A program made the position numbers and the translations under genes. From Coxiellaceae bacterium UBA6002 (lineage in GTDB: Bacteria > Pseudomonadota > Gammaproteobacteria > UBA6002): DNA of 22,753 bases. The notes beneath the pieces are model-generated. The model was not told where the DNA came from and ran no database searches. It saw only the letters and a list, made by a program, of their open reading frames with translations. This document shows positions 7,381-15,108 of this stretch, piece by piece. Where the stretch lies: positions 347 through 23,099 of the forward strand of contig DJAM01000111.1 of assembly GCA_002429595.1 (NCBI GenBank), read 5' to 3'. Each line of letters opens with the position of its first letter. Position 1 is the stretch's first letter.

Positions 7381-7541
7381 ATTTCGACCATGACAAAGTC
7401 AACTTTTCCTGCTCCACATTCTGGGCATAGCCAATCTTCGGGAACTTTTTCCCATGGGGTTCCGGGTTCAATACCTTCTTCGGGACAGCCGGCTAGTTCG
7501 TCGTAGATGTAGCCGCAGAGTAAGCACATGTATTTTTTCAT
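7377..7541 (-). CDS. rubA: Rubredoxin
   Basis: A 54-aa one-electron carrier with a single Fe(Cys)4 site. It reads MKKYMCLLCGYIYDE near the start, then GTPWEKVPEDWLCPECGAGK. The iron ligands are C6, C9, C39 and C42 (two CxxCG loops), with the conserved aromatic Y11, Y13, W30 and W37; C19 is an extra cysteine. Length matches classical rubredoxins. It is convergent with hemJ, overlapping by 4 bp, and has its own promoter (7568-7596). Partner is unknown: rubredoxins serve alkane hydroxylases, superoxide/peroxide reduction or coproporphyrinogen-type redox, and none of these partners is visible here. Confidence 0.96.
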   Translation of the reverse strand: MKKYMCLLCGYIYDELAGCPEEGIEPGTPWEKVPEDWLCPECGAGKVDFVMVEI

Positions 7542-7567
7542 TTGGATCTCGCTTTCGAATTATCAAA

Positions 7568-7596
7568 ATTCTGCCAATCTACGGGTCTGAGGTCAA
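7568..7596 (-). promoter_or_regulatory. Rubredoxin gene promoter
   Basis: On the minus strand, -35 TTGACC (7591-7596), 17 bp, -10 CAGAAT (7568-7573), 27 bp before the rubredoxin ATG. It starts immediately beside the 133-bp inverted-repeat element (7615-7747), so the element lies just upstream of this promoter. Confidence 0.5.
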
Positions 7597-7614
7597 CCTA
7601 AGAAACCGTTATTC

Positions 7615-7747
7615 CGTACACGTTCCCGTTCCCGTTCACGTTCCCGAATCTTACATGCTTCGTGCAAATAACTCCGGAGGGCCCAGAAACTGGGGCATAA
7701 ATTGCTTTTAAGATTCGGGAACGTGAACGGGAACGGGAACGTGTACG
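7615..7747. repeat. 133-bp inverted-repeat element with GTTCCC-hexamer arms (copy 1)
   Basis: Arms 7615-7653 and 7709-7747 are a perfect 39-bp inverted repeat. From the outside each arm reads CGTACAC and then GTTCCC-type hexamers (GTTCCC, GTTCCC, GTTCAC, GTTCCC), ending GAATCTTA. The 55-base middle has no ORF of note and contains a weak GCCC...GGGC stem. The single C-to-A change in the third hexamer is mirrored in the other arm. It shares the hexamer arms and a TTCCCG-ATC block with the element at 10017-10242. It lies between the divergent rubredoxin and hemL promoters. It may be a MITE-like unit or a long RNA hairpin; no transposase is nearby. Confidence 0.9.
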
Positions 7748-7774
7748 AATTTTTTTCTACCCCTTGCTAAAAAA

Positions 7775-7783
7775 TGCTATTAT
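7775..7783 (+). promoter_or_regulatory. Probable extended -10 promoter of hemL
   Basis: TGCTATTAT matches an extended -10 (TGN + TATTAT) with no good -35. Transcription would start near 7790, 20 nt before the ATG at 7810, which makes the in-frame ATG at 7774 unlikely to be the start. Confidence 0.45.
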
Positions 7784-7809
7784 TCGCCATCACCAACGGG
7801 GAACACCAT

Positions 7810-9111
7810 ATGCAAATAATCGATAAATCGTCCGAGCTTTATTCCATGGCAAAACAATACATCCCCGGCGGTGTTAACTCCCCCGTTCGGGCTTATCAAG
7901 GTGTCGGCGGGATTCCTCCTTTTATCAAAAAAGCGGCAGGGCCTTATATTTTTGATCAGAATGATCATCGTTATATCGATTATGTTGCTTCTTGGGGGCC
8001 CATGATTTTAGGGCATAGTCATCCCCATGTTCTCAAAATGGTTCAAGAGGTGATGTCGAAGGGCTTAAGTTTTGGAGCGCCTACTCTGCTCGAAGTAAAA
8101 ATGGCGGAAAAGATTTGTAGCTTTGTGCCATCGATCGAAATGGTGCGTTTAGTAAATTCTGGTACTGAAGCAACCATGACAGCAATCCGCTTGGCGAGAG
8201 CATTTACGAAGCGGACGAAAATTATTAAGTTTGCGGGATGTTATCATGGCCATGCTGACTCTTTGCTCGTTAATGCGGGGTCAGGAGCGTTAACCTTTGG
8301 CGTGCCAAGCTCTCCCGGCGTACCGGAAGAATTAGCACAACACACATTAACTGCCAGTTATAACGATTTGGATAGTGTTCAACGTATGTTTGAACAATAC
8401 CCTGATGAAATTGCTGCGCTGATTGTTGAGCCAATTGCCGCTAATATGAACTGCGTGCTGCCTCAACAAGGTTTTCTGCAAGGACTGCGTGAGTTATGTA
8501 CGCAGTACAATGCCCTGCTCATTTTTGATGAAGTCATTACAGGATTTCGCGTTGCTCTTGGCGGCGCGCAAGAGCGTTATGGGATTAAACCAGACCTAAC
8601 TACTTTAGGTAAAATTATTGGCGGTGGCTTACCGACAGGTGCATTTGGTGGACGACGCGAAATTATGGAAATGATGTCCCCGATTGGACCTGTTTACCAG
8701 GCAGGTACGCTGTCAGGCAATCCTCTTTCGGTGGCAGCCGGACTGGCTTGTCTTGATGAAGTGAGTAAACCTGATTTTTACCAACAACTCGAAGCCAACA
8801 CTAACTATTTAGTTGAAGGTATTAAAGCAACTGCGAGTGAGTTTAAGATTCCATTAGTGGTGAATCACACTTGTGGCTTATTTGGTCTGTTTTTCACTGA
8901 TCAGTCAGAAGTGACTAGCTTTGATGCAGTCAAAGGCTGTGATGTTGAGAAGTTTGCTAAATTCTTCCACCACATGTTGCAAAATGATATTTATTTGGCT
9001 CCTTCTGCTTTTGAAGCAGGCTTCGTTTCAAGTGCTCATAAGCAAAAAGAGTTAGATGAAACTATTGCAGCGCTTGCTAAGACCTTTAGCAAAATGAGTC
9101 AAAACAGTTAA
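7810..9111 (+). CDS. hemL: Glutamate-1-semialdehyde 2,1-aminomutase
   Basis: PLP enzyme of 433 aa (from this start) that converts glutamate-1-semialdehyde to 5-aminolevulinate, the C5 route into heme. The N-terminus shows the family block YIPGGVNSPVRAYQGVGGIPPF. Further motifs are NSGTEATMTAIRLAR, CYHGHADSLLV, FDEVITGFRV and TLGKIIGGGLPTGAFGG, where K268 is the PLP-binding lysine. The upstream in-frame ATG at 7774 lies in the probable -10 region; this ATG has GGGGA nine bases upstream and gives the usual N-terminus. Its stop overlaps the end of the convergent amidotransferase gene by 4 bp. It sits near hemJ, but they are separated by rubredoxin and a repeat element, so co-transcription is doubtful. 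Confidence 0.95.
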   Translation: MQIIDKSSELYSMAKQYIPGGVNSPVRAYQGVGGIPPFIKKAAGPYIFDQNDHRYIDYVASWGPMILGHSHPHVLKMVQEVMSKGLSFGAPTLLEVKMAEKICSFVPSIEMVRLVNSGTEATMTAIRLARAFTKRTKIIKFAGCYHGHADSLLVNAGSGALTFGVPSSPGVPEELAQHTLTASYNDLDSVQRMFEQYPDEIAALIVEPIAANMNCVLPQQGFLQGLRELCTQYNALLIFDEVITGFRVALGGAQERYGIKPDLTTLGKIIGGGLPTGAFGGRREIMEMMSPIGPVYQAGTLSGNPLSVAAGLACLDEVSKPDFYQQLEANTNYLVEGIKATASEFKIPLVVNHTCGLFGLFFTDQSEVTSFDAVKGCDVEKFAKFFHHMLQNDIYLAPSAFEAGFVSSAHKQKELDETIAALAKTFSKMSQNS

Positions 9112-9971
9112 GGTTTGATACGTTTTAGCGACGTTGAGAGATCATCCCTCACTAAAAACATGTGATTAACCGGAATCCTGTGCCATTCCGATCGGTCGCT
9201 GTTTAATTTTTCTGAAACCACGAGAACCGCCCCATTTTCTTCACCAGGACCGACCGGCAACATGCGGCAGGCACCTTTGTAATATAAGTATCTCTGCCCA
9301 ACCGAGTAGTAGAGCGAAGGTGATAGCTTAACCTCCGATGAGATGTAGCGCACGGCAACAATGCTTCGACCATCAGTTAAAGCTGCATTGATGTAATTAA
9401 CTCCCCGAATATGATGCTTTTTCTGCATTGCTTTAATCGCATGTATTGTCTCTTCCATCGCAGCCCCCATTTCCTCAGCGGTATAATGATAATGATTTTT
9501 CTGAAAGATATCTAAAAACAGGGCAAACATATGTTCAGAGTCAGTCTGGCCTCGTATCCAAGCATAAATGTCATCAGACAGCTGTCGACGAAGAACCCGT
9601 TTGATGTGATCAAAATGTGAGATGTCACCATTGTGCATAAACAACATCCGCTTGTAGTGAAAGGGATGGTTATTCTCCAGGCTCACTTGGCCCAAGCTTG
9701 CCGCTCGAACGTGGGCAAAGAAGCAATTCGAACTTATTTTTGGCGCGAGATACTGTAAATTTTGATCATTCCAAGCTGGCAAAATCGATGAGAATAATGC
9801 CGGGTAGGGGTCGATTTGTGGCGCATACCAACCAATGCCAAAGCCATCGCCATTTAACGTAATATCTGTTTCTCTCGCTCGAATACTTTGTTGGATGAGT
9901 GAATATTTTGATTTATACAATACGTCATCGAGGATAATGGGATTTCCGAGGTAAGCGATGAAGCGACACAT
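9108..9971 (-). CDS. Class II glutamine amidotransferase (YafJ/EgtC-like)
   Basis: Ntn-type glutaminase domain protein of 287 aa. The start is fixed by chemistry and by the ribosome site: at 9971 the protein begins MCRF, placing the nucleophile at Cys2, and GAAGGA lies six bases upstream. The ATG at 9977 would bury the cysteine at position 4. Family motifs are NGDGFGIGWY (40-49), FFAHVRAAS (H87, R89), FMHNGDISHF (113-116 = HNGD) and TDSEHMF. No synthetase or acceptor domain is attached, so the ammonia acceptor is unknown. YafJ-type proteins are broadly distributed and their roles are poorly settled; EgtC homologues hydrolyse gamma-glutamyl amides. It is convergent with hemL, and an inverted-repeat element lies upstream. 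Confidence 0.88.
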   Translation of the reverse strand: MCRFIAYLGNPIILDDVLYKSKYSLIQQSIRARETDITLNGDGFGIGWYAPQIDPYPALFSSILPAWNDQNLQYLAPKISSNCFFAHVRAASLGQVSLENNHPFHYKRMLFMHNGDISHFDHIKRVLRRQLSDDIYAWIRGQTDSEHMFALFLDIFQKNHYHYTAEEMGAAMEETIHAIKAMQKKHHIRGVNYINAALTDGRSIVAVRYISSEVKLSPSLYYSVGQRYLYYKGACRMLPVGPGEENGAVLVVSEKLNSDRSEWHRIPVNHMFLVRDDLSTSLKRIKP

Positions 9972-10016
9972 ATTCATTCCTTCGAAGTACTGCCTACCTT
10001 AAATATTAGCACCCCA

Positions 10017-10242
10017 AATCGTTCCCGTTCCCGTTCCCGCTCCTTTTTCCCGGATCATTTAGGCCATACAGCCCTCTACTTGCTCCTTATGCACCATATC
10101 TTCTATTGCACTGACAATCAAAAAATAAAACTGCATGTATTAGACATCGAAATTTTATTTAGTTTTGCGTGGAGGTTGGGCGAATGTGCAATAAGCCTAA
10201 ATGATCCGGGAAAAAGGAACGGGAGCGGGAACGGGAACGATT
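10017..10242. repeat. 226-bp inverted-repeat element with GTTCCC-hexamer arms (copy 2)
   Basis: Arms 10017-10064 and 10195-10242 are 48 bp with two mismatches (one T/C exchange in each of two neighbouring hexamers). From outside each reads AATC, then four hexamers of GTTCCC or GCTCC type, then TTTTTCCCGGATCATTTAGGC. Outside the arms an AAATATT is present on both sides. The 130-base middle is AT-rich and carries an inner pair, TATTGCAC (10104-10111) and GTGCAATA (10186-10193). It fills nearly all of the 286-bp gap between the pit stop and the amidotransferase start. It is related to, but longer than, the element at 7615-7747. No coding potential is visible. Confidence 0.9.
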
Positions 10243-10257
10243 AGGGAATATTTAGAA

Positions 10258-11268
10258 CTAATTACCGACAACAATACCTAAGAGCCACCAGAAGGCAACT
10301 GCCACCAGCGCTGCCGCAGGGACTGTGATGATCCATGCCCACACGATGCGGGTGGCAATTCCCCAGCGCACTGCTGAAGAGTTAAATAGACTTCCGACCC
10401 CGAAGATCGAGCCGGCAATAGTGTGAGTTGTGGAAACAGGTATACCGAAGCGGGTGGCAAGGAATAGCGTAAGAGCACTGGCAGTCTCGGCACAAAAACC
10501 ACTGACCGGCTTTAATTTAGTGATTCGCATTCCCATGGTACGGACGATCTTCCAGCCACCGAATAGTGTGCCTAGCGCCATCACGAAGTTACAGGTAATG
10601 ACTACCCACAGTGGTATATAAAACTTACTTCCTATATATCCGGCTGAGTAAAGTAATACTGCAATGATACCCATGGTTTTCTGAGCATCGTTACCACCGT
10701 GCCCTAGACTTATGAGTGCAGCTGAAATTAATTGTAGTTTTCTGAATAAACGGTCTGCTTTTAAACGGGGAACTCGCCAAAAAAGCCTGATAACTAGTAG
10801 CATTAACAAGATGCCGAAAATAAATCCCAGTAAGGGAGAGAAGAAAATAGCGGCAAGGACTTTAGTGATCCCAGCTACATTGACGATACTGAAATTCCAG
10901 TGTGCCCGAGCTAGGCCTGCGCCAAGCAATCCGCCAATTAAAGCATGTGAGGAACTGGAAGGTAAACCATAATACCAAGTGATAATGTTCCAAATAATTG
11001 CGCCAAATAACGCTGCCGCAATTAAATGAGGATTGACAATCGACGGCGCGATTAAGCCGGTACCAATCGTACTAGCCACTTCTAATTTAAAAAACAAAAA
11101 GGCGATGAAGTTAAAGAATGCTGCCCAAGCAACAGCCCAATAAGGCTTTAATACCCGAGTTGAAACGACGGTCGCAATCGAATTAGCGGCATCATGAAAA
11201 CCATTCAAGAAATCAAAGATTAACGCTAATGCAATAATAAATACAATGAAGGCAAAGACGTTATGCAT
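10258..11268 (-). CDS. pit: Inorganic phosphate transporter, Pit family
   Basis: Inner-membrane low-affinity phosphate (metal-phosphate symport) carrier of 336 aa with about eight to ten hydrophobic segments. The two family signatures are present: FDFLNGFHDAANSIATVVSTR at the N-terminus (D26, N29) and LGHGGNDAQKTMG (189-200), with FGIPVSTTHTIAG near the C-terminus. It lacks the large cytoplasmic loop of E. coli PitA and is shorter, as in the DUF47-linked Pit subgroup. Its start overlaps the stop of the upstream DUF47 gene by 8 bp (ATGCATAA), so the two are translationally coupled. No Pho box was recognised. Confidence 0.93.
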   Translation of the reverse strand: MHNVFAFIVFIIALALIFDFLNGFHDAANSIATVVSTRVLKPYWAVAWAAFFNFIAFLFFKLEVASTIGTGLIAPSIVNPHLIAAALFGAIIWNIITWYYGLPSSSSHALIGGLLGAGLARAHWNFSIVNVAGITKVLAAIFFSPLLGFIFGILLMLLVIRLFWRVPRLKADRLFRKLQLISAALISLGHGGNDAQKTMGIIAVLLYSAGYIGSKFYIPLWVVITCNFVMALGTLFGGWKIVRTMGMRITKLKPVSGFCAETASALTLFLATRFGIPVSTTHTIAGSIFGVGSLFNSSAVRWGIATRIVWAWIITVPAAALVAVAFWWLLGIVVGN

Positions 11269-11887
11269 ATTCGAGTACGATGCCCTTCATGATATTAGCG
11301 AGGTTTTGACATTTATCAAAAATCCGTTTGATGGATTCATATACTTCTTTTTTCTTGAGTAATGCCTTGAGATCTGACTCACTTTCAAACAACTGCGCAA
11401 TACCGTTCATACTGAGCTCATCCGCCTCGTTTCGGATCTGCAGTATTTGCCGGCAGTCATTTAGGATTTTCTCGCCTTTTTGAAGAGAGTCTAAGCGATG
11501 TACTGCAGATTTCACCAGGCTTGCAACTTTAAATGCCATTTCTGCTAGGCTTTGGATCTCAGTTGGAAGATCTTGGATTTGATAAATCGCAATTTTTTGA
11601 GCTGTGGAGTTCAATAGATCAAGGACGTCGTCCATGTTACTGGCCAGCTTATGAATATCATAACGATCAAAAGGTGTAATAAAGGTACGATGCAGAAGAT
11701 CGAAAGTGCCTCGAGTTAGCTCATCTCCTTCGATTGCATCACGCTCAATCGTTTTGGCATAGTTAGTCGCATGTTCCAAAGCACTTACCAAGACTTTGAA
11801 TTGCTGGGCAGCGTGCAGGACTTTTTCCGCCATTTCCTCGAATCGAGTAAAAAATCCTTTTTCGTGCGGAATTAATTTTTTTAACAT
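11261..11887 (-). CDS. DUF47 / PhoU-like Pit accessory protein
   Basis: Soluble all-helical protein of 208 aa of the DUF47 (TIGR00153) family, PhoU-like, typically encoded directly before pit and thought to regulate phosphate transport. It begins MLKKLIPHEKGFFTRFEEMAEKV and carries the two pseudo-repeated helical segments with an acidic metal-binding pattern (DAIEGDELTRGTFDLLHRTFITPFDRYDIHKLASNMDDVLD). A TTG at 11899 could extend it by four residues, but the ATG at 11887 follows GAGAGGGAT and is the better start. The coupling with pit supports a joint function. The upstream gap holds an imperfect palindrome CCTAGGGTTCACCCCAGG (11931-11948) of unknown use. Confidence 0.9.
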   Translation of the reverse strand: MLKKLIPHEKGFFTRFEEMAEKVLHAAQQFKVLVSALEHATNYAKTIERDAIEGDELTRGTFDLLHRTFITPFDRYDIHKLASNMDDVLDLLNSTAQKIAIYQIQDLPTEIQSLAEMAFKVASLVKSAVHRLDSLQKGEKILNDCRQILQIRNEADELSMNGIAQLFESESDLKALLKKKEVYESIKRIFDKCQNLANIMKGIVLEYA

Positions 11888-11982
11888 ATCCCTCTCCAAC
11901 TACAGCACGAATCTAATTATTTCAATTGTTCCTAGGGTTCACCCCAGGATACTTTTATAAAAATCAGTTTGCTTTGTACACT

Positions 11983-12231
11983 TTAAGTTTTCTCTTGTAC
12001 AGCATTTTTTATAGCGACCAGATTTTCATTCATCTTGAAAAATATGATTAGAAACTCGCAGAAGATCCGAAGCAGTATAGGTCCGAGGATAATGATTTGT
12101 AGCCCATGAATGATGGCATGATGATAAATATTGACCAACCCTGCAATGACTAAGAGGACGACTGATAGCCAATATAAAAACTGAACAAGAATTGGTGTCA
12201 GCATTTTTCTAAACAACAAAAAATCAGCCAT
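11983..12231 (-). CDS. Small DUF4282-family membrane protein
   Basis: Product of 82 aa with two hydrophobic segments (about 14-34 and 43-66). The pattern FRKMLTPILVQFLYWL ... IILGPILLRIFCEFLIIFFKMNENL fits the DUF4282 family (FRKMITP ... GPLxxRIxxExxIxxFxxNExL). The role is unknown. A clear AAGGA lies seven bases before ATG. It precedes the DUF47-pit pair on the same strand with a ~95-bp gap and is divergent from waaA, 89 bp away. It is short but well supported by family pattern and ribosome site. Confidence 0.82.
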   Translation of the reverse strand: MADFLLFRKMLTPILVQFLYWLSVVLLVIAGLVNIYHHAIIHGLQIIILGPILLRIFCEFLIIFFKMNENLVAIKNAVQEKT

Positions 12232-12320
12232 GAACTTTCCTTGAAATTACAGATAAGCTTTCTTCAGGGTAAGACTGCGGCTACAATGGCCGGCACTTAA
12301 CCAACTATTGTACCTGTAAA

Positions 12321-13592
12321 ATGAGACTATTATATACAGCACTTTTTTATTTATTACTGCCCTTTATTTTGTTGCGCCTAGTTATTCGTAATCGTCGCAA
12401 TTCGGAAGTCAAAGCACGAATCTTAGAAAGGTTGGGTTTCTATCGTCAAAAAATCGATTCGGCAACGATATGGCTCCATGCTGTTTCTTATGGAGAATCA
12501 GTGGCGGCTGAACCCTTAATCAAGTCTTTGCGCCAGCATTACCCTAGCGTTCAAATTTTAGTGACCACGATGACAGCGACCGGCGCGCTTCGCATCCAAA
12601 CCACTTGGAAGTCGGATGAGAAAGTAACCCATCTATTTGTGCCTTATGATATCCCTTTTGCTCTCAAACGCTTTCTCAAACACTTTCAGCCGAAGCTCAT
12701 TGTGCTGATGGAGACCGAAATGTGGCCTAATCTCTTGCATTATGCCGGTGTAGCGCAGATTCCGGTGCTAATCGCTAATGCTAGACTTTCCGCTAAATCG
12801 CTCGCAGGTTATCAACGAATTGAAGGGTTTATAGCGCCATTTTTGCAAAATATTAAGACAGTCGCAGCGCAAAGTGAGCTCGACGCCAAGCATTTTCAAG
12901 AGCTTGGCATCAGCAAGCAACGGATCAACATTACTGGCAATCTAAAGTTCGATACTGAGATTCCAACGACTCTTATCAACCAAGGCAAATCGTTACGAAC
13001 AAAATTGCCTCATAGCCATATTCTAGTCGCTGCGAGCACTCACTCTAATGAAGAGGAGCAGTTATTAGAGGTGTTCGCGAGGCTACGCCAGGATTATCCC
13101 GAGATGCTTCTCGTTTTAGTACCTCGTCATCCTTACCGCTTTGACGAAGTGGCTGGAATTTGTCAGCGTCAGGGCTATCAAATTGCCAGAAGGTCACGGC
13201 AAGAGCTACCTGACATCAATACTCAAGTGTTTTTGGGTGATTCGATGGGAGAACTTTATTTATATTATTCATTAGCGGATGTTGCCTTTGTCGGTGGTAG
13301 TTTGATTCCCATTGGAGGTCACAATCTCTTGGAGCCTGCGGGGGCCAAGGTACCAATAGTGACAGGACCGCACTTATTCAACTTCACTGCGATTAGCGGT
13401 TTATTGACTGAACATGGTTCGTTGTTTGTTGCTCATGATTTGGAAGATTTGTATCAGATTTTTAGAAGACTGTTTGATGATGAGCGGCAGCGGGAAGTAT
13501 CTGGTTCTGAGGGTTTGGAAGTAATTAAGAAGAATCAGGGAGCTACTTCAAACCATCTTGCTGCTATTCAAGCGCTTGTGCCTTCTTTGTAA
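12321..13592 (+). CDS. waaA: 3-deoxy-D-manno-octulosonic acid (Kdo) transferase
   Basis: Membrane-associated GT30 glycosyltransferase of 423 aa that adds Kdo from CMP-Kdo to lipid IVA, linking lipid A to LPS core. It has an N-terminal hydrophobic anchor (about 4-23). WLHAVSYGES includes the catalytic glutamate E59. LVTTMTATGA and METEMWPN follow. The C-terminal half has the CMP-Kdo site, VAFVGGSLIPIGGHNLLEPAG (322-341). Full family length. The start follows no strong Shine-Dalgarno, but it fits the family N-terminus. It is convergent with tolC across a 68-bp gap containing a partial direct repeat AGCTGCGCGG / AGCTACGCGG. Confidence 0.95.
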   Translation: MRLLYTALFYLLLPFILLRLVIRNRRNSEVKARILERLGFYRQKIDSATIWLHAVSYGESVAAEPLIKSLRQHYPSVQILVTTMTATGALRIQTTWKSDEKVTHLFVPYDIPFALKRFLKHFQPKLIVLMETEMWPNLLHYAGVAQIPVLIANARLSAKSLAGYQRIEGFIAPFLQNIKTVAAQSELDAKHFQELGISKQRINITGNLKFDTEIPTTLINQGKSLRTKLPHSHILVAASTHSNEEEQLLEVFARLRQDYPEMLLVLVPRHPYRFDEVAGICQRQGYQIARRSRQELPDINTQVFLGDSMGELYLYYSLADVAFVGGSLIPIGGHNLLEPAGAKVPIVTGPHLFNFTAISGLLTEHGSLFVAHDLEDLYQIFRRLFDDERQREVSGSEGLEVIKKNQGATSNHLAAIQALVPSL

Positions 13593-13660
13593 GACCCTCA
13601 CCCTAGCTGCGCGGGGTACAATAAGCTACGCGGCAAGACAGTTTGCGCAACGATGTCAGG

Positions 13661-15079
13661 TTAATGCGTTGAAGCGCATTGGCATCCGGATAATAGAGCG
13701 TCGGTTCTGGAAATATTGATGCGGGAATATAGCCAGACGTTGATCTTTTGCAAATCACACACTGATAAAGTGCCTGCCGCTTGCTTTAATAAGACTGTTT
13801 GATAGATATATTCATAGCGATCTGCCGCAAATTGTTTTTGGGCATTATAGAGCTGAGCCTGGACATTTAAGACATCGAGTATTGTTCGGGTACCCACTTT
13901 GAAGCTTTCGACTGTGGTTCTTACTGATTCAATATTAGATTTGACCGCTGCCATATCGGAGCGAACTTTTGCTACACCAGAGAAGATTCCCAAATAGGCA
14001 TTTCGAGTATTAGAGATAACTTGCTGGTGTGTGAATTCCTGATTTTCGCAGGCTTGACGATTCTGATAAATAGCTTGTCTGGTTCTGGCTAAAACACCGC
14101 CTCCTTGAAGTGGCGCCCAATCCATTTCTAATCCTGCTTCAATTGTCTTTTGACGTGTTAACACATCGGAGCCTTGAAGATCGCTATCATAATTGTAAGT
14201 GTACTTACCATAGGTATTTACTACCGGCAACCTACCGCCTTCTTGAACTTTAATATTTTCACAGGCTGCAATACTGTTATAACGGGCTGCAATGAGCTCG
14301 TAGTTTTGTTTTTCTGCAGTACAAACCCAGCCTTGGATATCACATGGGTTAGGTGTAATCAAAGGTAACATTTCGGTGAGACCTTCAAGGTTGCAATAAA
14401 AAACATTAGTAATTGCGCGCAAAGCCTCAACTGCTACGGCTAGAGAATAACGATCCGTTACTTCTTGAGAGACAGCAAGATCATAGGCGGCTTCTGCTTC
14501 ATAGACATTGGTAATGGCAACCGTACCTACTTTGAATTGAATCTGATTTTGACGGAGTTGTTCAGCAACTGCTTTCTTATACTCACGGGTATAGAATAAA
14601 TTGGCATCTGCAATTAACACATTAAAGTAAGCACGAACCACTCGGACTACTAAATCTTGGGCAGAGGCACAGAAACTCGCTTCCGCTGCTTTTACTGATG
14701 CTTTAGCCTGTTGTAATTTTGACCAATTGGTCCAATTGAAAATTGGCTGAGTTAATTTGAGATAATAATTAACCGAATTGTTATAAAAACTCAGACTTTC
14801 CGCGGTGGGAATAAAAACTCCAGTGCGTCTAAAATTTGCAAAACTTAAACCCTGAAAAATAATACGCTGACGCTCAGCATCCGCGTGAATGTCAAGGCGA
14901 GGTAATAATACTGAACGATTAATCGGCACGTTTTCACGATTAGCCATGAGATTAGCAATTGCAGCATTAAAAGTGGGATCAAACTTCACTGCTTGGCAGT
15001 ACACTTCCACTAAGTCAGCTGCGAACGATGGTTGAATCCACAGCAGCAACATTAAAAATGTTATAATTATTTTTTTCAT
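13661..15079 (-). CDS. tolC: TolC-family outer-membrane efflux/secretion channel
   Basis: Trimeric outer-membrane duct used by type I secretion and tripartite multidrug efflux. From this ATG the protein is 472 aa, with a signal peptide (MKKIIITF..., cleavage expected after SFA at residue 20) and two OEP repeats. Visible features include YCQAVKFDPTFNAAIANLMANRENVPINRSVLLPRLDIHA near the mature N-terminus, then the LKLTQPIFNW strand region and GTRTILDVLNVQAQLYNAQKQFAADRYEYI in the second half. A TTG at 15100 would extend it, but it spoils the signal peptide; AAAGG precedes the ATG at 15079. The C-terminal tail carries several cysteines (C-Q-C), which is unusual. It is 29 bp after the Pcm-like gene on the same strand, so probably one transcript. 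Confidence 0.92.
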   Translation of the reverse strand: MKKIIITFLMLLLWIQPSFAADLVEVYCQAVKFDPTFNAAIANLMANRENVPINRSVLLPRLDIHADAERQRIIFQGLSFANFRRTGVFIPTAESLSFYNNSVNYYLKLTQPIFNWTNWSKLQQAKASVKAAEASFCASAQDLVVRVVRAYFNVLIADANLFYTREYKKAVAEQLRQNQIQFKVGTVAITNVYEAEAAYDLAVSQEVTDRYSLAVAVEALRAITNVFYCNLEGLTEMLPLITPNPCDIQGWVCTAEKQNYELIAARYNSIAACENIKVQEGGRLPVVNTYGKYTYNYDSDLQGSDVLTRQKTIEAGLEMDWAPLQGGGVLARTRQAIYQNRQACENQEFTHQQVISNTRNAYLGIFSGVAKVRSDMAAVKSNIESVRTTVESFKVGTRTILDVLNVQAQLYNAQKQFAADRYEYIYQTVLLKQAAGTLSVCDLQKINVWLYSRINISRTDALLSGCQCASTH

Positions 15080-15108
15080 ATCCCTTTGCCTTATCAGCAA
15101 TTACTTCC

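Noticed and set aside
7454..7711. An 85-codon plus-strand frame
   Set aside because: It is antisense to rubredoxin and then runs into the inverted-repeat element; the VHVPVPVHVP-like peptide is just the GTTCCC hexamers translated.
9481..9500. A Fur-like ATAATGATAATGAT stretch
   Set aside because: It lies inside the amidotransferase coding region, encodes the protein's own Tyr-His-Tyr-Asn-His run, is not palindromic, and is far from any promoter.
10065..10194. Small gene inside the 226-bp inverted-repeat element
   Set aside because: No open frame of useful length with a ribosome site is present on either strand.
13593..13660. Rho-independent terminator between waaA and tolC
   Set aside because: There is no stable GC stem followed by a T-run on either strand, only a short imperfect direct repeat.
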